From the NCBI GenBank assembly GCA_026988115.1, contig JALSLV010000102.1:25269-89268 (forward strand): DNA of 64,000 bases. The letters are read 5' to 3'. This DNA is from Lysobacterales bacterium (lineage in GTDB: Bacteria; Pseudomonadota; Gammaproteobacteria; Xanthomonadales; Marinicellaceae). Below are positions 55,714 through 64,000 of this stretch, in pieces. The notes below the pieces were generated by a model, which was given only the letters and a program-made list of their open reading frames with translations, was not told the DNA's origin and searched no databases. The first letter of the stretch is position 1; every line of letters starts with the position of its first letter. The translations under genes and the position numbers were made by a program.

Positions 55714-58700
55714 TTAACCATCAGGAGAACAAGAAATTTTGACTAATTTACGTTTAAGAGTTTTGGTTTTAAACCGATCCGACATCCAATAGCGTAAATC
55801 ATCAAACCAACAGTACAAGCTGGGCAACACTAATAAACTCACAAAAGTTGAGAAAGTTAAGCCGCCAATAATAGCCCGTGCCATAGGAAAATATCCTGGC
55901 ATATTGCTATCACCACCAATGGATGAAGCGCTTACTGCTAATGGAATCAAACCGACAACAGTCGTAGCAACCGTCATCAATATGGGGCGCAGTCTATCAT
56001 GTCCAGCTTGCATGATTGCTTCTCTGCGTTTCATGCCTTTTATGCGCAGTTGATTAATGTGATCAATTAAAACGATGCCATTATTGACCACAACACCCAT
56101 CAATATCAGCATGCCAATGCCTGCCATAATATCAAACTTAGTGCCTGTTAAGGCAAAAAAGGCAAACACACCGACCCAAGAGAAAAGGATAGATGTAATA
56201 ACAATAAAAGGAAACACCAAAGATTCAAACAAAGCAGCCATGACAATAAAAATAAGCACAACGCCAATTTTGAGCACTCCCACCAATGTGTCCATCTTCA
56301 TGTTCATGCCTCGAGATTGCCCTTCAAAAGTCCACTGGTAACCACTGGGGAAATTTGTTCTGTCCATTAGCTGCGTGATTTCTTCTTTAATGTCTTTTTT
56401 ATTGGCATTTTCATCCAGTTCAATATCAATTTTTATCGCGCCCAATCGATTATGACGAGAAATGGATTGTTGCGAATTACTGTGAACAATATCGGCTACA
56501 CTCGCCAGACTGACTTGCATTCCCGAAGCGGTTTTTATGGGCAAATCGGTGAGTTGCTCAACCTTGAACTCCCCTTCTTTATAAAACCTCAAAACCACCG
56601 GCAATTCGCCATTTGCTGTGACCATTTCTTTTAAATTGGTTCCTCGCATTGCCACACCAATGCTTTGTGCAATAAAAGTAGGATTTAAGCCTAGACGAAT
56701 GGCTCGTTCTCGGTTAACCACTATTTTTAACTCTTCTCTTTTATTCTTTTTTTCAACCGAAGCGACAATGACATCATCCATGTGATTAATATCAAGCAAC
56801 ACCGATGGCAATAACTCTTTAAGAACTTGTTGCGAATCCCCTTGTAAATAGAGACTGAGTTTATTGTTGTTTCCACCGCCACCTCTTCTCCATCGGAAAC
56901 TGGGCTTGCCTATGGCTATCTTTGGCAAATCTTTGATGATAGCTTTTTTAACTTCACTGATGGTCTTTGTTGCCACCTCTTCATCGACTAAATAAATTTT
57001 AGAAAGAACAAATCCATTGTCTTGGTAATAAGTGTAAACCGATTTTATATCAAATTCGTCTTGGTGGTCATACAGGTAATTTTCTATTTTATCCACGTCT
57101 TTTTTAATACGTTCTAAACTGTAAGAACCATCCACATGATACGGCAACCAAAAATCACGCCCAACACTTTGAGAAAAACCGTCATCATCATCGGTCAAAG
57201 TGTAAGAATAAACACCCAAACTTAAGACCGCAGTAACCAATAATGCGGTATACCAACGATGATTTAAGGTAAATTTTAATGCCCAAAGGTATTTTATCTT
57301 TAACCAATCAAACCAATCCTTTTTATGCACAATGGGTTTGGGCTTTAACTTGGAAATAATTAATGGCACAACGGTAATCGCCAAAAACAAGGAAATAACC
57401 ATCGCTGCAATTATGGAAACTGCCACGTGACTTAAAAAAGTAATCAGCATGTCACCAGAACCAAATATAATCGGTAAAAAGATGCATATGGATGTCACTG
57501 TTCCTGCAATAACAGGCACCATCACTTCAGAAACACCTTCTTGAATGGCATCAACTGTGGTGAAATCTGGGTTATCTCTTTTGGTCAAAATACTTTCACT
57601 AATGACCACCGAATTATCAACCAGCATCCCAACCGCCAACATTAATCCCATCAAGGATAAAACATTTAAGGTAAAGCCAAAGAAATACAAAGCACCGAGT
57701 GTTATCACAATCGAGATAGGAATGGATAAAGACACCAACAAAGTCGTTGCTAAATCACGGGTGAAAAAATACAGCACCAATAGGCTCAAAAATGCCCCAA
57801 TTACGCCAGCACTAATAACATCACGCAATGAAGTCTTAACATTGAGAGCCGAGTTTTCTAAAAAAACCAGTTTAATGCCTTTAAGTTGTGGTGATTGTCC
57901 AATTTCCTCAATACGCTCCAAAACCCGTTCTGCGACATCGACCATATTGGCTGTGGATTCTTTAAATATTTCCAATCCAACCGAATATTTCCTATCTAAA
58001 TGGCGCGCATAATTTCTATGCCCATTAACTATTTTAACCGAAGCAACATCCGATAAGCGGATGCCCATTTGATTGACCACCACGTTTTTAATTTTTTCAA
58101 TATCGGTTATTTGCCCTTTGGGGACAATTCTGATTTGTTGAGCATTTTTATCCGAACCCGTTTTAAAAGTTCCAGAGGCAATGGTGAAATTAACATCGCG
58201 TAACTTTTGGGTTAACTCTGCAAAACCAATGCCATATTTTTTCAAGGCATCGTTATCAATAATAATCTGCAATTCTTTGGGCTCAATTCCTTGAAAATCC
58301 ACTCGTGCCACTCCAGGCACACGCTCCACAGGACGCACCAAATAACGATTGAGCAAATCGTAGGCATTTTCTAAATCCAAATTACCCGTAATCCGAATTT
58401 GCATAATGGCATCATTACCCATTTCGGCTTTTTGAACGACAATTCGCCTGACATCATCAGGCAATTGCGACTTGACCAAATCAACCTGTTCCTTAACCAG
58501 CATGGTTTTTTCATTGACATCGACATCCGATTTAAATTGAATGCCAATATTAGCACCATTTGTTGTTGACTGAGAATTAATGGCTTCAATATCACCAATT
58601 GTGGCAAAGGCTTCTTCTAGTGGACGGGTAATGCTTTGTTCGACTTCATAAGGTGTGGAAGATGGATAGGCAACATTAACATTGACGTAGGCAAATTTTA

Positions 58701-58851
58701 TTTCAGGCCACTTTTCCAATAACAGTAAACGCGATGAAATCACGCCCACAACAACCAAACTTAAAAAAATCATGATAATTGTAATTGGACGCTTTAATGA
58801 AAAAACGGCTATGGCACTAAAGCCACTGGTTTTGTTTTTCTTTTTACTCAT
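55714..58851 (-). CDS. RND efflux permease, second of tandem pair
   Basis: The 1045-residue inner-membrane transporter of the AcrB/MdtC (HAE1) type has 12 predicted segments with two large periplasmic loops and the RND motifs (VGMLVDNSVVISE, MGVVVNNGIVLID). ATG at 58851 overlaps the stop of the preceding RND gene by 8 bases. Tandem, different permeases with one adaptor suggest a heteromeric pump like MdtBC. No outer-membrane channel gene is in the window. Confidence 0.93.
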   Translation of the reverse strand: MSKKKNKTSGFSAIAVFSLKRPITIIMIFLSLVVVGVISSRLLLLEKWPEIKFAYVNVNVAYPSSTPYEVEQSITRPLEEAFATIGDIEAINSQSTTNGANIGIQFKSDVDVNEKTMLVKEQVDLVKSQLPDDVRRIVVQKAEMGNDAIMQIRITGNLDLENAYDLLNRYLVRPVERVPGVARVDFQGIEPKELQIIIDNDALKKYGIGFAELTQKLRDVNFTIASGTFKTGSDKNAQQIRIVPKGQITDIEKIKNVVVNQMGIRLSDVASVKIVNGHRNYARHLDRKYSVGLEIFKESTANMVDVAERVLERIEEIGQSPQLKGIKLVFLENSALNVKTSLRDVISAGVIGAFLSLLVLYFFTRDLATTLLVSLSIPISIVITLGALYFFGFTLNVLSLMGLMLAVGMLVDNSVVISESILTKRDNPDFTTVDAIQEGVSEVMVPVIAGTVTSICIFLPIIFGSGDMLITFLSHVAVSIIAAMVISLFLAITVVPLIISKLKPKPIVHKKDWFDWLKIKYLWALKFTLNHRWYTALLVTAVLSLGVYSYTLTDDDDGFSQSVGRDFWLPYHVDGSYSLERIKKDVDKIENYLYDHQDEFDIKSVYTYYQDNGFVLSKIYLVDEEVATKTISEVKKAIIKDLPKIAIGKPSFRWRRGGGGNNNKLSLYLQGDSQQVLKELLPSVLLDINHMDDVIVASVEKKNKREELKIVVNRERAIRLGLNPTFIAQSIGVAMRGTNLKEMVTANGELPVVLRFYKEGEFKVEQLTDLPIKTASGMQVSLASVADIVHSNSQQSISRHNRLGAIKIDIELDENANKKDIKEEITQLMDRTNFPSGYQWTFEGQSRGMNMKMDTLVGVLKIGVVLIFIVMAALFESLVFPFIVITSILFSWVGVFAFFALTGTKFDIMAGIGMLILMGVVVNNGIVLIDHINQLRIKGMKRREAIMQAGHDRLRPILMTVATTVVGLIPLAVSASSIGGDSNMPGYFPMARAIIGGLTFSTFVSLLVLPSLYCWFDDLRYWMSDRFKTKTLKRKLVKISCSPDG

Positions 58852-61800
58852 TGGATTCACGCAATTTAAGCGGCACTTTATCTTTGGTTACTAACGAATA
58901 GATAATCGGCACAACCACCAAGGTTAAAAAGGTTGAGACAATTAAACCGCCCATAACCGTTATTGCCATGGGAGCCCGAATTTCAGCGCCCGCACTTTGG
59001 TCACCAAACAATGTGACTACCATAGGCAATAAGCCCAATACCGTTGTCATGGTCGTCATAATAATCGGTCGCAATCGGGCATTACCTGCTCGAATAATGG
59101 CATCCGTTAAGGCAATGCCTTGGGCTTGGAGTTGTTTTATTCTGTCTATCAAAACGATGGCATTATTCACCACAATACCTGCCAACATGATTAAACCAAT
59201 AAACACCACCACCGATATTTGTGTGCCTGTTAAATACAATGCCCACACCGCGCCAATCATGGCAAGTGGAATCGAAAACAGAATAACAAAAGGGTGAATA
59301 AAGGATTCAAACTGCGATGCCAACACCATGTAAACCAAAAATATCGCCAAAACCAAAGCAAAAATCATGGAGTTATTGGACTCTTGTAAATCCTTGTTTT
59401 GACCCGTGACTTTATAATGCACCAACGGGCTTAATTGGCTGTTTGCAACAATGTCTTGCACGATTGTAACAGCAGATGACAAATCAATGCCGGCAATATC
59501 GGCGGTAATTACTACGACCCTATCTTGATCACGACGCAGTATTTGACCTGGGCCTTGGGCTATCTTTATTTCAGCCACATCACCTAAGGTAACGGGATTG
59601 GCCGATTGGGGATTGACGAGTAAATTAGCGACGCTTTGGATTGAATTGCGTTGTTGCAGAGGGTTACGAATCAATATACCAATCTTTTGATCTTGCCAAT
59701 GCACGGTGGTCTCGGATTTACCCAAAACCTTGTTGACCACCACATCTGCCACTTGGCGATTAGTTAAACCGAGTTGAGCAATGCGTTCTTGGTCAAAATA
59801 GATTTGCACTTCAGGGTTGCCTGCGGACAAACCGTCATCGACATTGACCAAATAGGGGCTAGCACTAACAGCATCGCGAATTTTTCGGGCTTCTTTTTTG
59901 AGCACATCAATATCAAACCCCGATAGTTCAATTTCTATTGGGTTGCTCAATTCAAAATATTCACCCGCTTGCAATTCGCTACTCAGACCTGGTTGTTTAT
60001 CCAAAACCGACAAAACATCGGATTCGACTTGTGATTTTTCAAAGCCTTTAGCCGTTCGTATTAATAATTGACCCGCATTTTCTCCTGCCGATAATGCCGA
60101 CACATCTAATTTTGCGCCTTGTCCACCAATGCCATAAACAAACTCAATGCTATCCAGAGCCGTTAATTCCTTGCTGATTTTTTGGATAACGCTGTCGGTT
60201 TTTTCAATGACTTCGCCTTCTGCTAATTTAAAATTAACCCGCACAGTACTGGCATCTAAATCTGGAATCAAATTCATACCCAATTTTGGAATAATGCCTA
60301 AAGTGATAACAAAAACAGCAATCGTTGCTGCCAGCACTAACAATCGAAAGCGTAACGCCCAAGGCAAAAGTTTTTGGTAGGCTTTTGCAATCGCTGCAAA
60401 CATCAACTGAACTGCTTTTGATGGCAACCAAAAAACTTTGTGGAAAAACCAGCCAATGCCTTTGAATATCTTCTTAAAAAACAAAAAAACATAATCCAAA
60501 AGCCTATTGAAAACAAATTTTCTTCCTCTCCTTAAATCTGCTCCAATTTTGGTTTTCGGTTGGTATTCTTTTTCATCGGCTTTTTCCATCTGTTTTTGAC
60601 GCTTTGTTCCCAAACTCATCAACATAGGCATTAAGGTTAAGGCTATAAAAAGTGAAACCAACAAGGTAAAAGTCACGGTTAAGGCTTGGTCTTTAAATAA
60701 CTGTCCCGCAATGCCTTTAACAAACACCAAAGGCAAAAATACCGCAACAGTGGTCATGGTTGAGGCAACAATGGCTCCGCCCACTTCGATGGTACCTTGT
60801 TTAACTGACTCGAGTTTATCCAAACCTTTTTTTCGCTTAGAGGCAATATTTTCGAGCACGACAATACCGTTATCCACCAATAAGCCAATAGCTAAAGCAA
60901 TACCACCCAATGACATGATATTAAATGAAATGCCAGCTTTGTACATCAAGAAAAATCCTGCCACCACTGAAATAGGTATTAAGGTAGCAATCACCATGGT
61001 GGCAAGAACATCTTGTAAAAATAAGTAAATAACAAAAACCGCCAAAATTCCGCCAATAATGGCAGCACTGGTGACATTACCAATGGCATCTTTAATAAAA
61101 ATAGACTGGTCATTGATGATTTTTAATGAGGTATTATTTGGTAAATTCTTTTTTAATTCATCGAGCTTATTCTTAACATTTTGAGCCACTTCCACCGTGT
61201 TGGCATCGCCTTCTTTGTAAATCGCTATTTCAATCGCTTCTTTGCCATCCAAACGGTTTATTGAGGTGCGGTCTTTGTGTGACAAACTCACTCTAGCAAC
61301 GTCACGAATGCGAATGGGCGTGCCATCTTTAAGGCTAATAATAATGTCTCGAATGGCGTCTAAGGATTGAAATTGGTTAACCGTTCGCACTAAAAATAAC
61401 TGCGTGCCTTGTTTAATCGCACCACCTGAAAGATTAATGTTTTCTTGACGTAAACGGGCAGATATTTGACTGATACTGATGCCTAATTGGGCTAATTTAT
61501 ATTGGTCAGGTTCAACTTGAATTTCTTGCTCCAAGCCTCCACTAATCTTGACAGCCGCAACACCTGCAACGGGTTCAAGTTTTTTTTTAAACAACTGTTC
61601 GCTTAGTGTTCGAATAGTTTTAAGTTGATTAAGGTTGTCGGTTTTTTTATCAATCATCAACACCACTTGCATAATGGGTGCAGTTGATGGGTTAAAACGC
61701 AACAAAACAGGCGAATCCGCATCCAATGGCAAACGCACCGAATCAATTCTATCGCGAATTTCATAAGCCGCTTGTTTAATATCGGCATCCCAATTGAGCT

Positions 61801-62086
61801 CCAACTTCACATCCGATCGTCCGGTACTTGAAACCGAATAAATACGAGACAAACCTTTAACCACACCAACCGATTCTTCCACGGGTTTGGTAATCAACAA
61901 TTCTATCTCCTCGGGACCTGCATTTTCGTATTCGGTACGCACAGTAAATGTTGGGTATTGCAAATCAGGCAAAAGCGTTTGTGACATTTCTTTCAAAGCA
62001 ATACCACCAAACAACATCATGGTTAGTGCCAGCATGGAAATAGTCACACGGCGATTGGTAGCGAAATTTATTAATGATTTAATCAT
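58844..62086 (-). CDS. RND efflux permease, first of tandem pair
   Basis: The 1080-residue transporter starts MIKSLINFATNRRVTISM. It has the RND repeats GLLVDNGIVVLENI and AGIVVNNAIVLIDRI and is about 35 residues longer than its partner, mostly in the central cytoplasmic loop (about 500-560, lysine- and arginine-rich). It starts 4 bases after the adaptor stop. Drug or solvent export is likely, but no substrate can be told from sequence. Confidence 0.94.
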   Translation of the reverse strand: MIKSLINFATNRRVTISMLALTMMLFGGIALKEMSQTLLPDLQYPTFTVRTEYENAGPEEIELLITKPVEESVGVVKGLSRIYSVSSTGRSDVKLELNWDADIKQAAYEIRDRIDSVRLPLDADSPVLLRFNPSTAPIMQVVLMIDKKTDNLNQLKTIRTLSEQLFKKKLEPVAGVAAVKISGGLEQEIQVEPDQYKLAQLGISISQISARLRQENINLSGGAIKQGTQLFLVRTVNQFQSLDAIRDIIISLKDGTPIRIRDVARVSLSHKDRTSINRLDGKEAIEIAIYKEGDANTVEVAQNVKNKLDELKKNLPNNTSLKIINDQSIFIKDAIGNVTSAAIIGGILAVFVIYLFLQDVLATMVIATLIPISVVAGFFLMYKAGISFNIMSLGGIALAIGLLVDNGIVVLENIASKRKKGLDKLESVKQGTIEVGGAIVASTMTTVAVFLPLVFVKGIAGQLFKDQALTVTFTLLVSLFIALTLMPMLMSLGTKRQKQMEKADEKEYQPKTKIGADLRRGRKFVFNRLLDYVFLFFKKIFKGIGWFFHKVFWLPSKAVQLMFAAIAKAYQKLLPWALRFRLLVLAATIAVFVITLGIIPKLGMNLIPDLDASTVRVNFKLAEGEVIEKTDSVIQKISKELTALDSIEFVYGIGGQGAKLDVSALSAGENAGQLLIRTAKGFEKSQVESDVLSVLDKQPGLSSELQAGEYFELSNPIEIELSGFDIDVLKKEARKIRDAVSASPYLVNVDDGLSAGNPEVQIYFDQERIAQLGLTNRQVADVVVNKVLGKSETTVHWQDQKIGILIRNPLQQRNSIQSVANLLVNPQSANPVTLGDVAEIKIAQGPGQILRRDQDRVVVITADIAGIDLSSAVTIVQDIVANSQLSPLVHYKVTGQNKDLQESNNSMIFALVLAIFLVYMVLASQFESFIHPFVILFSIPLAMIGAVWALYLTGTQISVVVFIGLIMLAGIVVNNAIVLIDRIKQLQAQGIALTDAIIRAGNARLRPIIMTTMTTVLGLLPMVVTLFGDQSAGAEIRAPMAITVMGGLIVSTFLTLVVVPIIYSLVTKDKVPLKLRESNE

Positions 62087-62090
62087 TTAG

Positions 62091-63194
62091 CTAGTCCTTG
62101 TACTCAATAACTTCAACTTTAGATTCTTCTGAAAGGTTGTTTTTACCCGTTGTCACCACACGTTTATCAACTTCAATTCCTGAGATGACTTCTAAAGCAT
62201 CGTCCATTTCATAACCCAAAACCAGGTTGCGTTTAGTGACGGTATTGTCCTGATTAATTTCATAGACAAAAGCATTGTCATCTTCTCTAATAACTGCATT
62301 TTTTGAAATTAATAAAGTGCTTACATGTTTATTTAGTATGATTTGTGTTTTACCAAACAAACCAGGGCGGAGATGGTATTGACTGCTTGCGCCTTCATCC
62401 AGTGCTATTACTACCTTAAATGTTCCCGTAGTACTATCAACAATTGGATCAATCCGCAGGATATGCCCTTTGACTTTTTGACTCATACTGGTGAATAAAA
62501 AATCAACTTCCAGTCCTTTTTTAAAAACATTCCATTTATCTTCAGGCACATTAATCACCGCTTGCAATGAGTCAAAATTAACAATTTCATACACTTGGGT
62601 ATTGGTTTGGATTAGGTTGCCTTTTTTAATGTTGCGTTTAGTCACAACACCTGAAATCGGAGCCGTTATTTTTGTAAAATCTAAATCTAACTTAGCTTGT
62701 TGCAGTCTCGTCTTTAAGGCTTGTGATTCAAATTTAAGGTTGTCAACCGATTCTTTATTCGCCAACCCTTTTTTTAATAAAGATTTAGCACGCTCGAAAT
62801 TATTTAACACTTTTTGGTAATTCGCTTTGGCACTTTGGTAATTTAATTGCTGCACATCAGACTCCAAAACAGCCAAGACATCACCCGCTTTAACCTTATC
62901 ACCAACCTCAACATTAACCTTCAATATAATACCACTGGCTTTTGATGTGACAGCCGACTCTAAATCAGCCTCTAATATAGTTGTGGTCTTAAACAACAAA
63001 ACCGCATCACCAGTCGTGACTTTGGTTGCCTCTACATTGATAACAACCTCTTCTTCTTTTTTGCTTTTTCCTTTTTTATCTTTTTTCGATGTTTTTTCAG
63101 TAGATTGGTTTTTTGAAGTATCTTTCGTATCAACATTTTCTTTAGAACATGAAATAAGTGCTAATAGTAAGACTAAAATAAATAGATTTTTCAT
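62091..63194 (-). CDS. RND efflux periplasmic adaptor lipoprotein
   Basis: The 367-residue membrane fusion protein has a lipoprotein signal (MKNLFILVLLLALISC), a lysine- and glutamate-rich linker (about 20-50), a biotinyl-lipoyl-like part (VNVEVGDKVKAGDVLAVLES), a hairpin (about 105-165), and beta-barrel and membrane-proximal domains. ATG at 63194 is chosen over an upstream TTG because the signal starts there. It heads the three-gene efflux operon. Confidence 0.93.
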   Translation of the reverse strand: MKNLFILVLLLALISCSKENVDTKDTSKNQSTEKTSKKDKKGKSKKEEEVVINVEATKVTTGDAVLLFKTTTILEADLESAVTSKASGIILKVNVEVGDKVKAGDVLAVLESDVQQLNYQSAKANYQKVLNNFERAKSLLKKGLANKESVDNLKFESQALKTRLQQAKLDLDFTKITAPISGVVTKRNIKKGNLIQTNTQVYEIVNFDSLQAVINVPEDKWNVFKKGLEVDFLFTSMSQKVKGHILRIDPIVDSTTGTFKVVIALDEGASSQYHLRPGLFGKTQIILNKHVSTLLISKNAVIREDDNAFVYEINQDNTVTKRNLVLGYEMDDALEVISGIEVDKRVVTTGKNNLSEESKVEVIEYKD

Positions 63195-63627
63195 CGTTAA
63201 GTTAATTCCCAAGGCTAGTAATTTTATGATGACTCATTATAGAATTTGAAAGATTTAATTCCAATAGGCTTAAAGTCACCTTTTTAACGATTAAGCAGAA
63301 ATAAAGTTACACAACCACTCAAATTCCGCGATAAAGAAACCTGTTTGACAAAGCAATGAGTGAATCGTCACCCACCTAATGGATTGAGAAAATCAACTAA
63401 AAAGTGAACTGACCCGAATACTGGCATTTAAATTGGAATCCATTGGTAAGTGGAATTTATCCCACTCAAAGCAAGTCAAAAAACAAATAATCGCACAACG
63501 ACACAGCACACACAGCGAAAAGCAAAAAACCAGCCACATGTAGGTTAATCCACGCCCATCAGCAGTGTTTAGACTGCCTCAATAATCAAAAGAAAATCAA
63601 ATTCTCCAACTCAAGCAATTACAGGTC

Positions 63628-63704
63628 AGTGGGATTTATCCCAATCAAAGCCAAACTAAACCTAAAAAAACGTCGGTTAAAACCGACAATCCAGCAAAAT
63701 CAAA
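63628..63704 (+). repeat. 77-bp double-palindrome repeat, copy B
   Basis: AGTGGGATTTATCCCAAT at 63628, then GTCGGTTAAAACCGAC 44 bases later (63672-63687), then AATCCAGCAAAATCAAA. Length and spacing equal copy A at 38303-38379. Confidence 0.88.
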
Positions 63705-63829
63705 CCCTCCGACTCGAATGAAGCTAAGTTAAGCAGCTTTAGTATACTTGAAAACTGAATGAAACCTTGATGTTTAGCGATTTTATAAAATATCAAAACC
63801 ATGCTAAGAATCCTTAACTTAGTGCTATT

Positions 63830-63871
63830 CTCCTCCGACCCCATCGATTACTCCTCCGACCCCATCGATTA
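63830..63871 (+). repeat. 21-bp tandem duplication
   Basis: CTCCTCCGACCCCATCGATTA occurs twice in direct succession without mismatch. Confidence 0.95.
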
Positions 63872-63926
63872 ATCTTTTGCTCATCTTCGTTACCTTCGAT
63901 TACTTCTGAATTATTATTTCAAATCT

Positions 63927-64000
63927 AACGAAGCCAATCTGGTAAGTGGGATTTATCCCACTCAAAACTAAACTTAAACCTAAAAAGCGTCGGTTAAAAT
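63927..64000 (+). repeat. Double-palindrome repeat, copy C (cut by window end)
   Basis: The first 37 bases are identical to 36612-36648, including AGTGGGATTTATCCCACT (63945-63962). The second palindrome starts at 63989, again 44 bases later, and runs off the window. Confidence 0.88.

Larger units (their letters stand above)
63195..64000. other. Repeat-rich non-coding region upstream of the RND operon
   Basis: No gene is supported in 806 bases. It holds a diverged solo palindrome (63449-63466, one mismatch), a complete double-palindrome repeat (63628-63704), a 21-bp tandem duplication (63830-63871) and a third double palindrome cut by the window end. The promoter of the RND operon must lie near its left edge but is not evident. 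Confidence 0.75.

Noticed and set aside
63628..64000. Possible CRISPR array from spaced palindromes
   Set aside because: Only two to three units with identical intervening sequence, far too long a spacing between copies, and no cas genes.

Overview
This is a low-GC, gene-dense chromosomal window from a gammaproteobacterium. It contains several gene orders typical of that class: yfgM-bamB-der; leuS-lptE-holA; rpoE-rseA-rseC-degP-lepA-lepB-rnc-era-recO; pabC-mltG-tmk-holB-pilZ; dnaX-ybaB-recR; and rplM-rpsI. Three features point towards the Xanthomonadales/Lysobacterales side, possibly a Marinicella-like marine bacterium: a MoeB with an N-terminal rhodanese domain, a secreted peptidase ending in FLNGFE, and PilZ/PilH-type pilus regulators. 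That placement is inference from gene content; no rRNA is present.

Layout. 0-6 kb: tRNA-Asn, outer-membrane assembly (YfgM, BamB), Der and molybdenum cofactor genes. 6-11 kb: ribosomal proteins L13/S9 (minus strand), YgfB, ZapA, 6S RNA, 5-FCL, RpiA and an FHA-like membrane protein. 11-18.7 kb: a secreted prolyl oligopeptidase with a periplasmic peroxiredoxin, then leuS-lptE-holA and a diguanylate cyclase. 18.7-27.4 kb: the sigma-E, protein quality control and RNA maturation block, on the minus strand. 27.4-34 kb: a PAS-GAF-GGDEF-EAL protein, an unrecognised protein, PilZ and the holB-tmk-mltG-pabC operon. 34-41.6 kb: rplU-rpmA, a HAD phosphatase, an AT-rich accessory island (lipoproteins, a broken polymorphic-toxin-like gene, repeats), then hit-recR-ybaB-dnaX. 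41.6-53.2 kb: a Gld-like ABC cassette, an aspartoacylase-like enzyme, an SDR, a secreted carboxypeptidase, and beta-propeller and Kelch lipoproteins. 53.5-64 kb: PilH, a three-gene roadblock/Aer-PAS/PhnD-like operon, a tandem RND efflux operon, and a repeat-rich non-coding stretch.

The most interesting items are these. (i) The compact operon roadblock/LC7 - Aer-type PAS - PhnD-like binding protein without a signal peptide lies behind a textbook class II FNR promoter, suggesting a redox or oxygen-linked signalling module. (ii) A decayed toxin C-terminus is followed by an overlapping lipoprotein gene, resembling an orphan toxin-immunity pair. (iii) dnaX has an A9 run whose -1 shift meets a stop almost at once, predicting a gamma-like product. 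(iv) Several families of small non-autonomous elements are present: two 159-bp elements with 5-bp target duplications, a CTAG-flanked 158-bp element, a TTAA-flanked element, and a 77-bp double-palindrome repeat with fixed geometry.

No prophage, CRISPR array, rRNA operon or intact transposase gene was seen.
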